A stretch of 64,000 nucleotides of DNA, taken from assembly GCA_947448025.1 (NCBI GenBank), contig CANFLV010000020.1:1-64000 (forward strand), read 5' to 3'. Position numbers and translations under genes: made by a program. Origin of the DNA: Oxalobacteraceae bacterium. Lineage in GTDB: Bacteria; Pseudomonadota; Gammaproteobacteria; Burkholderiales; Burkholderiaceae_D. The notes beneath the pieces were generated by a model. That model was given only the letters and a program-made list of their open reading frames with translations, searched no databases and was not told the DNA's origin. Positions 45,686 to 54,261 of this stretch are shown piece after piece (position 1 is the stretch's first letter; every line of letters starts with the position of its first letter).

Positions 45686-46888
45686 ATGATCGACGCTTTT
45701 ATTTGTGACGCTATTCGTACTCCTATCGGCCGCTACGGTGGCGTGTTCAAGGATGTACGTCCCGACGACCTCGGCGCGATTCCCTTGCGCGCACTGATGG
45801 AACGTAATCCATCGGTGGACTGGACCGCGGTCGCCGATGTGATCTACGGCTGCGCGAACCAGGCGGGTGAAGATAACCGCAACGTCGCGCGCATGTCGGC
45901 GCTATTGGCCGGCCTGCCGCAAGAACTCGGTGGCGCGACCATCAATCGCCTGTGCGGCTCCGGCATGGATGCCGTCGGTACCGCTGCGCGCGCGATCAAG
46001 TCGGGTGAAGCGAGCCTGATGATCGCCGGTGGCGTGGAATCGATGACGCGTGCGCCGTTCGTGATGGGCAAGGCCGACAGCGCGTTTTCGCGCAATGCCG
46101 GTATTTTTGACACGACTATCGGCTGGCGTTTCGTCAATCCGATGATGAAAAAATTGCACGGCGTCGACAGCATGCCGGAGACGGCAGAAAACGTCGCCAC
46201 CGACTACAACATCAATCGCGCCGATCAGGATGCGTTTGCGGTCGCCAGTCAGATGAAGGCGGCCCAGGCACAAAAGAATGGCGTGCTGGCGCAGGAAATC
46301 GTGCCGGTCACGATCACGCCAAAGAAGGGTGATCCCATCGTTGTCAGCAATGACGAGCACCCGCGCGAAACCAGCGTCGAAGCACTCGCCAAATTGAAGC
46401 CGGTCGTGCGTCCCGATGGCACCGTCACGGCTGGTAATGCCTCCGGCGTGAATGATGGCGCCTGCGCACTCCTGCTCGCGAATGCGGCCGCGGCCAAGCA
46501 GTATGGCTTGACGCCAAAAGCGCGCATCGTCGGCATGGCGACCGCCGGCGTGGCACCGCGCGTGATGGGCATCGGCCCGGCACCGGCGACCTTGAAAGTC
46601 TTGCAGCAGACCGGCTTGACGCTGGACCAGATGGATGTGATCGAACTCAACGAGGCGTTTGCTTCACAGGGCCTGGCGGTCTTGCGCGAACTCGGCATCG
46701 CTGACAACGATCCGCGCGTAAATCCAAACGGCGGCGCGATCGCCCTGGGTCATCCGCTGGGCATGAGTGGTGCGCGGCTGGTAACGACAGCGATGTATCA
46801 ATTGCATCGTACTGGTGGACGGTATGCGCTGTGCACGATGTGCATTGGTGTCGGGCAGGGGATTGCGCTGATTATTGAGCGGGTTTAA
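45686..46888 (+). CDS. pcaF: 3-oxoadipyl-CoA thiolase
   Basis: 400 residues. Thiolase motifs: NRLCGSGMDAVGTAARAIK with the nucleophilic Cys near residue 90, GGVESMTRAPFVMGK, NPNGGAIALGHPLGMSGAR with the catalytic His, and CTMCIGVGQG with the second Cys. It cleaves 3-oxoadipyl-CoA to acetyl-CoA and succinyl-CoA, the last step of the beta-ketoadipate pathway. ATG 45686 is chosen over the overlapping TTG 45680 on the basis of an ACAGGA site. Last gene of pcaIJF. Confidence 0.96.
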   Translation: MIDAFICDAIRTPIGRYGGVFKDVRPDDLGAIPLRALMERNPSVDWTAVADVIYGCANQAGEDNRNVARMSALLAGLPQELGGATINRLCGSGMDAVGTAARAIKSGEASLMIAGGVESMTRAPFVMGKADSAFSRNAGIFDTTIGWRFVNPMMKKLHGVDSMPETAENVATDYNINRADQDAFAVASQMKAAQAQKNGVLAQEIVPVTITPKKGDPIVVSNDEHPRETSVEALAKLKPVVRPDGTVTAGNASGVNDGACALLLANAAAAKQYGLTPKARIVGMATAGVAPRVMGIGPAPATLKVLQQTGLTLDQMDVIELNEAFASQGLAVLRELGIADNDPRVNPNGGAIALGHPLGMSGARLVTTAMYQLHRTGGRYALCTMCIGVGQGIALIIERV

Positions 46889-46917
46889 AGCGAAACGCAG
46901 GATGAACTGGCTCGGTG

Positions 46918-46955
46918 GCGCAGGCGTGTAGTGCGTCTGCGCGATGCATTTTTTT
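46918..46955 (+). terminator. Probable terminator after pcaF
   Basis: GCGCAGGC / GTCTGCGC arms (one G-T pair) form a hairpin at 46918-46942, followed after six bases by a run of seven T. Confidence 0.6.
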
Positions 46956-46977
46956 AAATAAGTGAAATATAAACATG

Positions 46978-47020
46978 AACATAAAATTGATTTTACGTTG
47001 CATAAACTAAGTTTTATGTT
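46978..47020. promoter_or_regulatory. AT-rich dyad upstream of hipB
   Basis: AACATAAAA (46978-46986) and TTTTATGTT (47012-47020) form a perfect 9-bp dyad with a 25-base spacer, 75-117 bases before hipB. The surrounding 100 bases are far more AT-rich than the window. HipB-type antitoxins bind such dyads to repress their own operon. Confidence 0.5.
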
Positions 47021-47094
47021 TAATTTTTTTCATGAAAAAGCCCATTCCGTAAGCTAAAGGCATAAAATATTCCCTTAATCTGCAGGGAAACCTT

Positions 47095-47463
47095 ATGCCA
47101 AGGATAGCTTCCGACCTCATGCCGGTCCCGACTCTCGTGCTGGAGCGCATGCGTGCCTGGGGCGCGGCGATTCGCCATCAGCGCGTGGCGCAAGGCTTGC
47201 GCGCCGTGGATTTATGCGCGCGCATGGGTATTTCACATCCGACCTTGATGCGCGCCGAACGCGGCGAGCCTTCGGTCTCCGCCAACGTCTATCTTACGGC
47301 CTTGCATATCCTCGGGCTGCTGGACAATGCAGCGCCTGCCTTCGACAGTGAGGCTACTTACCAGAAGCCGCCTGCCGCATCACCGTTCATATCACTGCAT
47401 CCTGCTCGACATGTCACCCTGCGCAGGGCAAGGCCGGCGAAGTGTGATGATGAGTATTTCTAA
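47095..47463 (+). CDS. hipB: HipB-like antitoxin, XRE-family
   Basis: 122 residues. XRE helix-turn-helix at about residues 18-75: WGAAIRHQRVAQGLRAVDLCARMGISHPTLMRAERG in outline, then VSANVYLTALHILGLLD. The C-terminal tail is unstructured and basic. ATG 47095 has a CAGGGAAA site. It overlaps the HipA gene by 17 bases, the usual antitoxin-first order. It should bind the AT-rich dyad upstream and neutralise HipA. Confidence 0.85.
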   Translation: MPRIASDLMPVPTLVLERMRAWGAAIRHQRVAQGLRAVDLCARMGISHPTLMRAERGEPSVSANVYLTALHILGLLDNAAPAFDSEATYQKPPAASPFISLHPARHVTLRRARPAKCDDEYF

Positions 47464-48700
47464 TTCGGCCAAGCCCCTGTTTGTCTATTTGCAGCGACCC
47501 GATAACGGCGACTGGGTCGTCGTTGGTCGCTACAAGCACGACCCTTTCAGCAATATTGGCATGTTCAGATATGCCGATAGTTATCTCGATGCCGGGCATA
47601 AATGGAGCATCGACCCTGTAAGTCTTCCGCTACGCAAGGGCGAGTTCCTGCAAGCGGTGCGTTATGCCGGGTTGCACGATATCTTGCGTGACGCCAGCCC
47701 GGATGCCTGGGGTCAGGCGTTATTGCGACGTGTGCACAATTTGCCGGAAGGGTGCACGCCGCTGCGCTATCTCGCGCTGTCCGGCAATGGCGATCGTTGG
47801 GGCGCCCTGGCAATTGGCAATTCGCCGGCTCCCGGCGTGGCAAAATTAGCCAGCCCGCGGCTAGAGCAGCTGTCCGCCTTGATTGCAGAACTCAGCGCGA
47901 TTTCAGAGAACCGGCCGGCGCTCAATGCGAGCTTGCGCAAGCGCTTATTTGCCACGCCGAGCATGGGCGGCGCTCGACCCAAGGCCACCGTTTCGGACGC
48001 TGACAGCTTCTGGCTGGTCAAGCCCGGACTCGCGACCGATACCGTCGACTTGGCCTTGCTCGAACACGTGACCCAGCAGTGGGGGCAGGCAGCCGGGCTG
48101 CATTTTGCGCAGTCGGTGCACCATCCCATCATGTCTGGTCGAAGTGCCGTGCGTATTCTCCGCTTTGATCGACATGGATCTCGTCGATTCATGACCATCA
48201 GTGCGGCAAGCTTGTTGCAGGTCGCGTATCCGCCTTTGCACGAGGCCGACTATACCGGCGCCAGTTATGCGCGCCTTGCTGAAGAGCTGCGCCGTATTGG
48301 CGTGCCTGCCGAAGACTGGAAATGCCTGTTCGGTCGTATGGTGTTCAATGCCGTCGTGGGTAATGATGATGATCATCCACGCAATCACGCGGTGGTGTAT
48401 GCGCATGAAGAGCGTCGCTGGCGGCTCGCGCCGGCCTTCGATGTGGTGCCCAATCCTGAAGAAAACGCGTTGCGCTTATTCATGCAGGTTTCTGCCGGGC
48501 GCCGAGAAATTTCGCGCGCAAACTTGCTGGCCGATTTCCAGCGTTTTGGCTTCGCGTCACATCAGGATGCGGCGGCGCATTTGGACGAATTGCTTGAAAA
48601 AATTAGCGCGAGTTTTATCGACATTGCGCCATTGTTCAGCGATGACTTGAAACGTCTCATGCAGCAAAGGTTATTGGCGAACACGGCCTTGCTGACGTAA
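47447..48700 (+). CDS. hipA: HipA-family serine/threonine kinase toxin
   Basis: 417 residues. N-terminal HipA subdomain (PLFVYLQRPDNGDWVVVGRY), the phospho-Ser/P-loop-like region SMGGARPKATV near residue 168, the ATP region SFWLVKPG, the catalytic loop VGNDDDHPRNHAVVY near residue 304 and the metal-binding FDVVPNPEE. All kinase residues appear present, so it is probably active. HipA of E. coli phosphorylates glutamyl-tRNA synthetase; the target here is not known. ATG 47447 lies within the end of hipB; a second ATG follows at once. Confidence 0.88.
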   Translation: MMSISNSAKPLFVYLQRPDNGDWVVVGRYKHDPFSNIGMFRYADSYLDAGHKWSIDPVSLPLRKGEFLQAVRYAGLHDILRDASPDAWGQALLRRVHNLPEGCTPLRYLALSGNGDRWGALAIGNSPAPGVAKLASPRLEQLSALIAELSAISENRPALNASLRKRLFATPSMGGARPKATVSDADSFWLVKPGLATDTVDLALLEHVTQQWGQAAGLHFAQSVHHPIMSGRSAVRILRFDRHGSRRFMTISAASLLQVAYPPLHEADYTGASYARLAEELRRIGVPAEDWKCLFGRMVFNAVVGNDDDHPRNHAVVYAHEERRWRLAPAFDVVPNPEENALRLFMQVSAGRREISRANLLADFQRFGFASHQDAAAHLDELLEKISASFIDIAPLFSDDLKRLMQQRLLANTALLT

Positions 48701-48807
48701 GCATCCGGCCGAACCGCTTACCCTAGCGCATGCAAGTGCATCCATTTTAGATAGGCGGCTTCGTTTATGTCATGATTCACGCATTGAATCTTGACACAGG
48801 GCATGCC

Positions 48808-49263
48808 ATGCGGCGCTTGACGATTTCCGTAGACGAAGAACTGGCCGATTCCTTTGATGCGCTGGTGACGCGCAAGGGCTATCTCAATCGTTCCGAAGCT
48901 TTTCGTGATCTGGTGCGCAAAGCGCTCGATGAAGCCGAGCTCGTCGTCGGACATGTCCAATGGTGCGTGGCCACTGTCAGCTATGTCTATGACCATCATG
49001 AACGTCAGTTATCGAACCGGCTGGCCAAGATCCAGCATGATCATCACGATCTGACCGTCACCTCGCAACACATCCATCTGGATCACGATCACTGTCTGGA
49101 GACGGTCATATTGAAGGGGAAGATGGCTGAGGTTCGTGCCTGTGCCGATGGCATCATTTCACAAACGGGCGTGCGTCATGGTCATGTGCATGTCGTGCCG
49201 GTCGACATGCGTTACGAAAAGCACGGCCAGACAGGGCATTTGCATACCCATCCTCACCGATGA
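48808..49263 (+). CDS. nikR: Nickel-responsive regulator NikR
   Basis: 151 residues. N-terminal ribbon-helix-helix RRLTISVDEELADSFDALV followed by GYLNRSEAFRDLVRKAL. The ACT-like C-terminal domain has the high-affinity nickel ligands of E. coli NikR shifted by one: His77, His88, His90 and Cys96 in QHIHLDHDHCLETVILKG. The C terminus has extra His (HLHTHPHR). It is a nickel-dependent DNA-binding protein. ATG 48808 is chosen at the conserved start with CAGGG upstream. It leads a metal island rather than a nik transporter operon, which is unusual. Confidence 0.94.
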   Translation: MRRLTISVDEELADSFDALVTRKGYLNRSEAFRDLVRKALDEAELVVGHVQWCVATVSYVYDHHERQLSNRLAKIQHDHHDLTVTSQHIHLDHDHCLETVILKGKMAEVRACADGIISQTGVRHGHVHVVPVDMRYEKHGQTGHLHTHPHR

Positions 49264-49374
49264 CACGTTCGTATCGTTTATCGCCGAATAAGGTGATGTT
49301 GCCTCGCAGGGGAAGCGCGGCTGATTGACGTAGTTAAATCGACTTTAATGGTGCTCATGCTACACTTGGCGGCC

Positions 49375-49773
49375 ATGAGAATGAAAACAAAAATCCTGCG
49401 CCTGTCCACCTGGTTCGCTTGTTTTGCGATCCTGATGGCAGCGCTTGCGCCATCGATTTCTCATGCGCTTGCGGCCACTAATGGTAGTGGCACAAGCTGG
49501 GTTGAGATCTGTTCGACTACGGGCATCAAGGCCGTCAAGGTCGTCGACAGAACGGCGCCTGGTGCAGCGGTACCGGCTGAGACCATGCTGCATTTTGCGG
49601 ATTGCCCATACTGCCTGCTGCATGCGGATGTTCCCGTTTTGCCGCATCCAGTCGGCGTCGCTTTGCCGCTCAATGCCGATGCGCCCGCCTTTCCTTTCCT
49701 GTTCTATCAATCGCCGCGTCCACTGTTCCTGTGGGCCGCAGCGCAATCTCGCGCCCCGCCTTTCGCTTCCTGA
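49375..49773 (+). CDS. DUF2946-type exported protein
   Basis: 132 residues starting MRMKTKILRLSTWFACFAILMAALAPSISHALA, a signal peptide or membrane anchor. The mature part has ICSTTGIK and a CPYC pair in HFADCPYCLLHADVPVLP, both typical of the DUF2946 family often found beside copper and TonB genes. Function not established; a periplasmic metal-linked role is inferred from family context. The exact start (49375 or 49381) is uncertain and no strong ribosome site is seen. Confidence 0.78.
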   Translation: MRMKTKILRLSTWFACFAILMAALAPSISHALAATNGSGTSWVEICSTTGIKAVKVVDRTAPGAAVPAETMLHFADCPYCLLHADVPVLPHPVGVALPLNADAPAFPFLFYQSPRPLFLWAAAQSRAPPFAS

Positions 49774-49950
49774 TGAGCGCTCTGAGCTGATGTGCCGCAC
49801 CCCGGTGCGCATTCGGTTCGTTCCAATTGCGGTCCCGGCTTTGTCGTGCCGATTGGAATTCATCACGCTTCCGTCCTGATTCGAGCATGACATTGCCTTC
49901 ATAAGCATGGCCGTGGAGATCAATTGACGGGAAAAATCACTCCAATTCGA

Positions 49951-52320
49951 ATGTATCTTATGTGCCCACAATTTTTCCACAAAAGCCGACTCAGCCTGGC
50001 GCTACTCGCGGCCTTTGCGCACACATCGTTTGCCCTAGCCGCAAGCGACACGGAATTGCCGACCATCCTCGTTGAAGGAAGTAAATCAGCATTGCCCGCT
50101 AACCTGCCAACGACGACCGAATCGGTGAGCGCCCGGCAGATCGCCGAAAGCATGAATGCGGTGACGGCGGCTGCAACGTTGAACTACCTGCCCAGCACGC
50201 ACGTGCGGGAACGCTATATCGGCGACCGCAATGGCATCCTGGTCATGCGCGTCAACAGTTCAACCTCCAGTGCGCAAACCACGGTCTATGCCGACAATTT
50301 ATTGCTGTCGAATTTCCTCAACAATAGCTTCAGCACAGCGCCACGATGGGGCTTGGTGGCGCCGGAAGAGATTGAACAGGTCGATGTCCTGTATGGTCCG
50401 TTTTCCGCGCTGTACCCGGGTAACTCGGCGGGTGGCGTGGTGCTGATGCGCACCCACATGCCGGACAAATTCGAATTCCACCTCAAAGCCGACTGGTTCG
50501 GGCAGAATTTCAAGCTGTATGGCACCGACCAAAGCTTTAACGGAACTCACGGCAGCCTTGCGCTTGGTAACAAGGCCGGCGCGTGGTCATACTGGATCAC
50601 TGCCGATCATCTGGACAATAACGGTCACCCGCAAACCTTTGGCGCGGCGACCCGCGCCACGGTCACCGGCGCGCCGGCTTTTACCGGCGTCAGCGGCGAG
50701 CTTCGTGACATCGACACCAGCGGCAATGCGCGCATCATTACCAGCGCCATCGGCGCCGACCAGTCGGTGCAGGACATCAGCAAGCTCAAGCTGGCGTATG
50801 ATTTTGCGCCGGGCGTGCGCGCCATTTACACGTTAGGCGTGTGGCAAAACAAATCCACGACCAGCGTAAGCAATTATCTGCAGGATGGCAGCGGCAATGC
50901 CGTCTACAACACCACCAGCGCGGGCGCGGGGCGCTTTGTCAAATTCGCCGGCGACACTAATTACTACACGCTGGCCGGCACCGCCCCCGGTGTCAGCGAG
51001 AGCGAGCATTACCTGCACGGCCTGTCGATCAAGAGCGCCACGCGCGGCAGCTGGAACTGGGAGGCGGTAGCCAGCCTGTACAACGAGAGTAAAGATATTT
51101 CGCGCACCGCCAGCAATACCGGCAGCCTGTATGACTCGGGCACAAACGCTGTCCGACCGGCCGGCAATATGACCGTCGGTGACGGCACGGGCTGGGTCAA
51201 TCTCGACTTGCGTGGCGACTGGCGAGCGGATGGTGACAGCAACAGCGCGCATAAAGTCAGCTTCGGCTATCACACTGATCGCTATACGCTGGCGTCGGTC
51301 ACGTCCGCGGTGGCGCCGGATTGGTTGATCGGCGGCGCAGCGGCGACGCCGAGCAGCAATTCCTATGGCAAGACGGAAACGCAGGCGCTTTATTTGCAAG
51401 ATGCCTGGCAATTCCAGACGGACTGGAAATTGATCGCCGGTGGCCGCGTGGAACATTGGCGCGCCTTTGATGGCAGTAACTTTAACGCCGCCAACATCGC
51501 GCAATTCCGCCAACTCAATTACGCCAGCCGCAGTAGCACCGACTTCTCGCCCAAGCTGTCGCTATCGTTCCAGGCTTCCCCGGATTGGACCCTGCGTGGT
51601 GCGCTCGGCACAGCGGTGCGTTATCCGACCGTGGCCGAGATTTTTCAGGTCATAAGCCTGCCCAACAATGTGAAGCAGAATGACCCCAATTTGAAGCCGG
51701 AGAAAGTGCATTCCGGCGAACTGGTCGCGCAACGGGAGCTCGCCAACGGTACGGTACGTACTTCGCTGTTCTGGGAAGACAAGCGTAATGCCCTGATTTC
51801 GCAGTCGGACACGACCGTGACGCCGAATATCTCAAGCATTCAGAACGTCGACAAAGTCCGCACCTGGGGCCTGGAATCAGCGTTTGAACTGAGCGACTTT
51901 GTGGCGCAAGGCTTTAGCCTGAACGGCAGCCTTACTTATGCCAAGTCGACCATCGTCAGCGACAGCCGTAATCCTGGCCTGGCCGGCACCGACCAGCCGC
52001 GCATTCCCGATTGGCGCGCGACGCTGGTGGGCACATATCACGCGTCGGACAGCCTGTCTTACAGTTTGAGCTACCGCTACAGCGGGCGGCAACATAATGC
52101 CCTCTACAATACGACCACGCATGCATATAACGACCTTAATCCCAATGTCTACGGTGGGGTTAGTCATTACAGCGTGCTGGATGCCAAGCTGCTTTATCGT
52201 GTCACGCAGCAGTGGAGTGCCGCGCTTGGCATCAATAACCTGGCTAACTTCAAGTACTACGTGAATCCGAATCCCTATCCTCAACGCACGCTGTTCGCTA
52301 ACTTGAAATACGACTACTGA
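49951..52320 (+). CDS. TonB-dependent receptor 1 of the metal island
   Basis: 789 residues with a signal peptide (RLSLALLAAFAHTSFALA). Plug: LPTILVEGSKSALPANLPTTTESVSA, and EIEQVDVLYGPFSALYPGNSAGGVVLM. The barrel ends RTLFANLKYDY with a C-terminal aromatic residue. The plug lacks obvious Met- or His-rich runs, so the ligand cannot be told. It follows nikR and a DUF2946 gene and precedes a BNR-repeat gene by 5 bases, so it is probably co-transcribed with that gene. A nickel or copper complex is the likely cargo, by context. Start uncertain (49951 or 49960). Confidence 0.88.
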   Translation: MYLMCPQFFHKSRLSLALLAAFAHTSFALAASDTELPTILVEGSKSALPANLPTTTESVSARQIAESMNAVTAAATLNYLPSTHVRERYIGDRNGILVMRVNSSTSSAQTTVYADNLLLSNFLNNSFSTAPRWGLVAPEEIEQVDVLYGPFSALYPGNSAGGVVLMRTHMPDKFEFHLKADWFGQNFKLYGTDQSFNGTHGSLALGNKAGAWSYWITADHLDNNGHPQTFGAATRATVTGAPAFTGVSGELRDIDTSGNARIITSAIGADQSVQDISKLKLAYDFAPGVRAIYTLGVWQNKSTTSVSNYLQDGSGNAVYNTTSAGAGRFVKFAGDTNYYTLAGTAPGVSESEHYLHGLSIKSATRGSWNWEAVASLYNESKDISRTASNTGSLYDSGTNAVRPAGNMTVGDGTGWVNLDLRGDWRADGDSNSAHKVSFGYHTDRYTLASVTSAVAPDWLIGGAAATPSSNSYGKTETQALYLQDAWQFQTDWKLIAGGRVEHWRAFDGSNFNAANIAQFRQLNYASRSSTDFSPKLSLSFQASPDWTLRGALGTAVRYPTVAEIFQVISLPNNVKQNDPNLKPEKVHSGELVAQRELANGTVRTSLFWEDKRNALISQSDTTVTPNISSIQNVDKVRTWGLESAFELSDFVAQGFSLNGSLTYAKSTIVSDSRNPGLAGTDQPRIPDWRATLVGTYHASDSLSYSLSYRYSGRQHNALYNTTTHAYNDLNPNVYGGVSHYSVLDAKLLYRVTQQWSAALGINNLANFKYYVNPNPYPQRTLFANLKYDY

Positions 52321-52325
52321 CACTT

Positions 52326-53540
52326 ATGAAACTCGCCACGATGATCCGGATTTTTTTGCTATTGGGGTGCAGCGCGCTCAGTTTTGGCGTGTCTGCGCAA
52401 ATGGACCACACGAAGCACAAGCCGGCCAAAATAGAACTTGGTACCTCGGCCGCCATGGATGCCGAGGGGCGGCTGTGGATCGCCAGCAAGGAGGCCGGCG
52501 GTGGCGAGCAGAAGGGTGACTATGTCGTATTGCAGATGTCGCGGGACATGGGTAAAAACTGGACGGCGCCGCGGCGCATACAGGCACTGCCGGAGGCGAT
52601 CTCAGCCGATGGTGAGAACCGGCCGAAGCTGGCATTCGGCGCCAAGGGTGAGATATATGTCGCCTATACCAAGCCTTTGGCCAAGCCCTACACCGGTGAA
52701 ATCCGCTTTGTCCGTTCGGTTGACGGCGGGCTGAGTTTTTCTGCGCCGCAGACGGTACATGCGAACCGGGATCAAATTACGCATCGCTTCGAATCCATGA
52801 TCGTCGATCAGACCGGTCGAATTTATATAGCCTGGATCGATAAGCGCGATGCCGAGCTTGCCCGGGCACGCAAGCAAGCCTACCAGGGCGCGGCAATTTA
52901 CTATGCCGTCTCGGACGATGCCGGCGTGAGTTTTCGAGGCGATTATCGCTTGGCTGAGCACAGCTGCGAATGCTGCCGTATCGCTCTGGCGTTGAACCCG
53001 CAAGGCCATCCAATGGCATTGTGGCGCCATGTATTTGAGCCGAATGCGCGCGATCACGCGCTGGCGGAGTTGACGGCTGACGGCGCACCGCAGTCGTTGA
53101 CGCGGGCTTCCTTCGACGACTGGCGGGCAGATGCCTGCCCACACCATGGTCCTTCTCTGGCTTATGCGCACGATGGCACACGCCATCAAACCTGGTTCAA
53201 CGTCAAAGGCGAGGAGGGCGGTGTATTTTATGCGGCTGTCACGGCCGCTGGCGTGTCGGGCAAGCCGCTCAGACTGGGCAATGCACAGGCCGAACATGCG
53301 GATGTCATGGTGAGCGGGCGCACGGTGGTGCTGGTGTGGAAGCAGTTTAATGGCACGGTGACCAGTATCATGGGCAAGGTCTCAGGCGATGGTGGTCTGA
53401 CTTGGCAAGAGCGGGACCTCGCTCGCACCGCAGGCAACTCGGATCAACCGCATCTGCTGCACACGCCCACCGGCATAGCACTGCTATGGCGCACGCAGCA
53501 GGACGGCGTGCAAATCATTTCCATGGATTCAGGGAGTTAG
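52326..53540 (+). CDS. Exported BNR-repeat (sialidase-fold) protein with Cys/His motifs
   Basis: 404 residues with a signal peptide (IFLLLGCSALSFGVSAQ) followed by MDHTKHK. At least four Asp-box repeats are seen: SRDMGKNW (about 71), SVDGGLSF (about 130), SDDAGVSF (about 195) and SGDGGLTW (about 352), so it is a beta-propeller. Family members are often labelled exo-alpha-sialidase. Instead of an evident sialidase Arg triad I see SCECCRIAL near residue 213 and DACPHHGPS near residue 268, which look like metal or redox sites. Overlap in position with a TonB receptor and a thioredoxin-like gene suggests a periplasmic role in metal handling. True sialidase activity is doubtful. Confidence 0.8.
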   Translation: MKLATMIRIFLLLGCSALSFGVSAQMDHTKHKPAKIELGTSAAMDAEGRLWIASKEAGGGEQKGDYVVLQMSRDMGKNWTAPRRIQALPEAISADGENRPKLAFGAKGEIYVAYTKPLAKPYTGEIRFVRSVDGGLSFSAPQTVHANRDQITHRFESMIVDQTGRIYIAWIDKRDAELARARKQAYQGAAIYYAVSDDAGVSFRGDYRLAEHSCECCRIALALNPQGHPMALWRHVFEPNARDHALAELTADGAPQSLTRASFDDWRADACPHHGPSLAYAHDGTRHQTWFNVKGEEGGVFYAAVTAAGVSGKPLRLGNAQAEHADVMVSGRTVVLVWKQFNGTVTSIMGKVSGDGGLTWQERDLARTAGNSDQPHLLHTPTGIALLWRTQQDGVQIISMDSGS

Positions 53541-53542
53541 GC

Positions 53543-54040
53543 ATGCAACAGACCATCATTACATTCGCGCGCATGCTGCTGGGCTGCTGCCTCTTGCTGC
53601 TCAGCGCCGCAACCAGCGCCGCCGATGTCCTGCATGAATTCAATCCGGACAGCCTCCCGCGCATTATCAGCAGCCAGAAGGGGCAGCCGTTCGTGCTGGT
53701 AGTCTGGTCGCTCGATTGCGAATTCTGCCGCGCCAGCCTGAATCTCCTGTCGCAGAAAAAGCGCTCGCGTAAGGATTTGCGGGTAGTCACCCTGGCGACC
53801 GACCCCCTCGCCGACCCCCAAGCGGCGGCCTTGATCCGTAAATCCCTGGGAACGCTCGACCTGCGCAATGATGCCTGGGCCTTTGGCGCCGCGCCGCCGG
53901 AACAGCTACGTTATGCAATTGATCAAAAATGGCATGGCGAGATGCCGCGTAGTTACTGGTTCGATGGAGCGGGAACCGGCAGAGCGACCTCCGGAGTGGT
54001 GACCAGTGCGATGGTAGATGCATTTCTGGCTGCGCGATGA
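53543..54040 (+). CDS. TlpA/thioredoxin-like periplasmic protein
   Basis: 165 residues with a signal peptide (LLGCCLLLLSAATSAAD). A thioredoxin fold is suggested by QPFVLVVWSLDCEFCRASLNLL, with CxxC as CEFC, and by MPRSYWFDGAGTGRATSGVV, which contains the region of the cis-Pro. ATG 53543 follows the previous stop by 2 bases, and its AGGGAG site overlaps that stop. It may keep the cysteines of the BNR protein reduced or deliver metal. Last gene of this sub-operon. Confidence 0.8.
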   Translation: MQQTIITFARMLLGCCLLLLSAATSAADVLHEFNPDSLPRIISSQKGQPFVLVVWSLDCEFCRASLNLLSQKKRSRKDLRVVTLATDPLADPQAAALIRKSLGTLDLRNDAWAFGAAPPEQLRYAIDQKWHGEMPRSYWFDGAGTGRATSGVVTSAMVDAFLAAR

Positions 54041-54105
54041 GCTGGCGCTGCGTTGCGGCGGAATTGCCCAGATAAAGCGGCAGTTACGCAATTGCAGAGT
54101 ATTTT

Positions 54106-54185
54106 GGAACAATGTTCCGTATAAAAGAACTTTGCATTGCTCGTCAGAATAAGTCGTGTGATAATTAAAAAAAACCTCATAACAC
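54106..54185. promoter_or_regulatory. Two dyads upstream of TonB receptor 2
   Basis: GGAAC-AAT-GTTCC at 54106-54118 is a perfect dyad. GTGTGAT at 54156-54162 and ATAACAC at 54179-54185 form a near-dyad with a 16-base AT-rich spacer. The latter resembles, without matching, nickel-regulator half sites (E. coli GTATGA-N16-TCATAC). Both lie within 160 bases before the receptor start. Confidence 0.4.
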
Positions 54186-54261
54186 TGTGCATCTAAAAAA
54201 TTGCGGTGCTGTACATGCAGCGCAGATCACGGCTGCGCTCATCATATTAAGGATATCCCTC

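Noticed and set aside
48700-49375. Canonical NikR operator GTATGA-N16-TCATAC near nikR
   Set aside because: I searched the gaps around nikR and the first TonB receptor by eye and found no match with the right spacing.
52326-53540. Annotation as a true exo-alpha-sialidase
   Set aside because: Asp boxes show the fold only; no convincing catalytic Arg triad was seen and the neighbours point to metal handling.
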